NCBI GenBank assembly: GCA_016210295.1
Contig: JACQUM010000163.1
Location: forward strand, 1 to 21,088
DNA: 21,088 bases
Direction: 5' to 3'
Origin: Chloroflexota bacterium
GTDB lineage: Bacteria; Chloroflexota; Dehalococcoidia; UBA6926; JACQUM01
In this document: piece by piece, positions 20,867 to 21,088 of the stretch
Numbering within the stretch: the first letter of the stretch is position 1
Layout: every line of letters starts with the position of its first letter
The notes under the pieces: generated by a model
The model's input: only the letters and a program-made list of their open reading frames with translations
Databases searched by the model: none
What the model was told of the DNA's origin: nothing
Translations under genes and position numbers: made by a program

Positions 20867-21088
20867 CTCTGCGGCTTTCCAACACGTTGACGGGCCTCAC
20901 GGAGGAGTTCCGTCCTCGGACGGACACCGTGCAGATGTACGTGTGCGGCGTGACTCCCTATGCCGAGTCCCACGTGGGGCATGGCATGAGCTACGTCATC
21001 TTCGACGTATTGCGCCGGTACCTGGAGCACAAGGGGTACAAGGTCCACCACGTCCAGAACTTCACCGACGTGGACGACAAGATCATCG
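20863..21088 (+). CDS. cysS: Cysteinyl-tRNA synthetase, N-terminal part (cut by window end)
   Basis: The first 75 codons of a class I aminoacyl-tRNA synthetase, open to the window edge. The zinc/active-site motif M-Y-V-C-G-V-T-P-Y and the HIGH-type signature H-V-G-H are present. So are F-D-V-L-R-R-Y-L and the highly characteristic V-Q-N-F-T-D-V-D-D-K-I-I of CysRS. The G-V-T-P-Y form, rather than G-P-T-V-Y, and G-M-S-Y after HIGH differ from E. coli and slightly recall MshC, the mycothiol ligase paralogue. The T-D-V-D-D-K-I-I ending favours CysRS. The GTG start overlaps the ispF stop (GTGA), so it is translationally coupled. Confidence 0.92.
   Translation, partial: MTLRLSNTLTGLTEEFRPRTDTVQMYVCGVTPYAESHVGHGMSYVIFDVLRRYLEHKGYKVHHVQNFTDVDDKII

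Noticed and set aside
1..21088. CRISPR arrays, tRNA genes, IS elements or phage genes.
   Set aside because: I found no regularly spaced direct repeats, no T-loop-like GGTTCGA cloverleaf, and no transposase, integrase or capsid protein in any frame. The repeats at 5535-6856 are contiguous or widely separated, without spacers of constant length.

Overview
The window is a GC-rich, densely coded bacterial chromosome segment with no gene-free stretch over about 260 bases. I see no rRNA, tRNA, CRISPR array, insertion sequence or phage gene. The cysS end carries a PIN/TRAM gene, ispD, ispF and cysS in that order. Elsewhere there are NHL/PAL-like propeller proteins, family III CoA-transferases, and frequent GTG and TTG starts. 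Together these suggest a Chloroflexota bacterium, perhaps of the Dehalococcoidia or a related lineage. That placement is inference from gene content, not a phylogenetic result.

Layout. 1-934: tail of an unknown gene, then an HSDL2-like short-chain dehydrogenase. 1083-2194: a secreted ComEC-like metallo-beta-lactamase lipoprotein with its usual small DUF3006 partner. 2369-4475: a ComM/YifB AAA+ ATPase and a hydrophobic membrane protein. 4504-6012: a sulfur/selenium-flavoured block. It holds a promoter, a structured leader with a strong intrinsic terminator, tusA, dsrE2, a GC-rich repeat, and an open reading frame with an in-frame TGA that reads as a SelW-like (Rdx family) selenoprotein with a bacterial SECIS hairpin. 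6155-9267 (minus): a double-domain CaiB/BaiF CoA-transferase and a DinB-like protein, separated by two more copies of the repeat. 9394-12562 (plus, divergent from the CoA-transferase): a tight cluster of an NHL propeller protein, an HpcH/HpaI aldolase, an alpha/beta hydrolase and an SDR. It looks like a catabolic unit for an organic acid or CoA-linked substrate. 12613-15334 (minus): a molybdate ABC transporter, modA-modB-modC, with 4-base stop/start overlaps. 15479-16789: a membrane protein and a divergent RdgB/HAM1-type nucleotide pyrophosphatase. 16760-18066 (minus): a minimal zincin metallopeptidase translationally coupled to a MutY-type adenine glycosylase. 18147-18377: a 76-residue orphan. 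18642-21088: the conserved PIN/TRAM-ispD-ispF-cysS block, cut by the window end.

The most notable item is the gene at 5722-6012. Ordinary gene calling ends it at codon 17. Read through the TGA as selenocysteine, it gives a complete 96-residue thioredoxin-like protein with a C-x-x-U active site. A 7-bp perfect hairpin with a GGUCU loop, like that of the E. coli fdhF SECIS, sits 14 bases downstream. It lies beside tusA and dsrE2, the two domain types that are fused in the selenium-associated protein YedF. It also shares the window with a molybdate importer, which would fit use of Mo/Se enzymes, although no such enzyme or Sec-insertion gene is in view.
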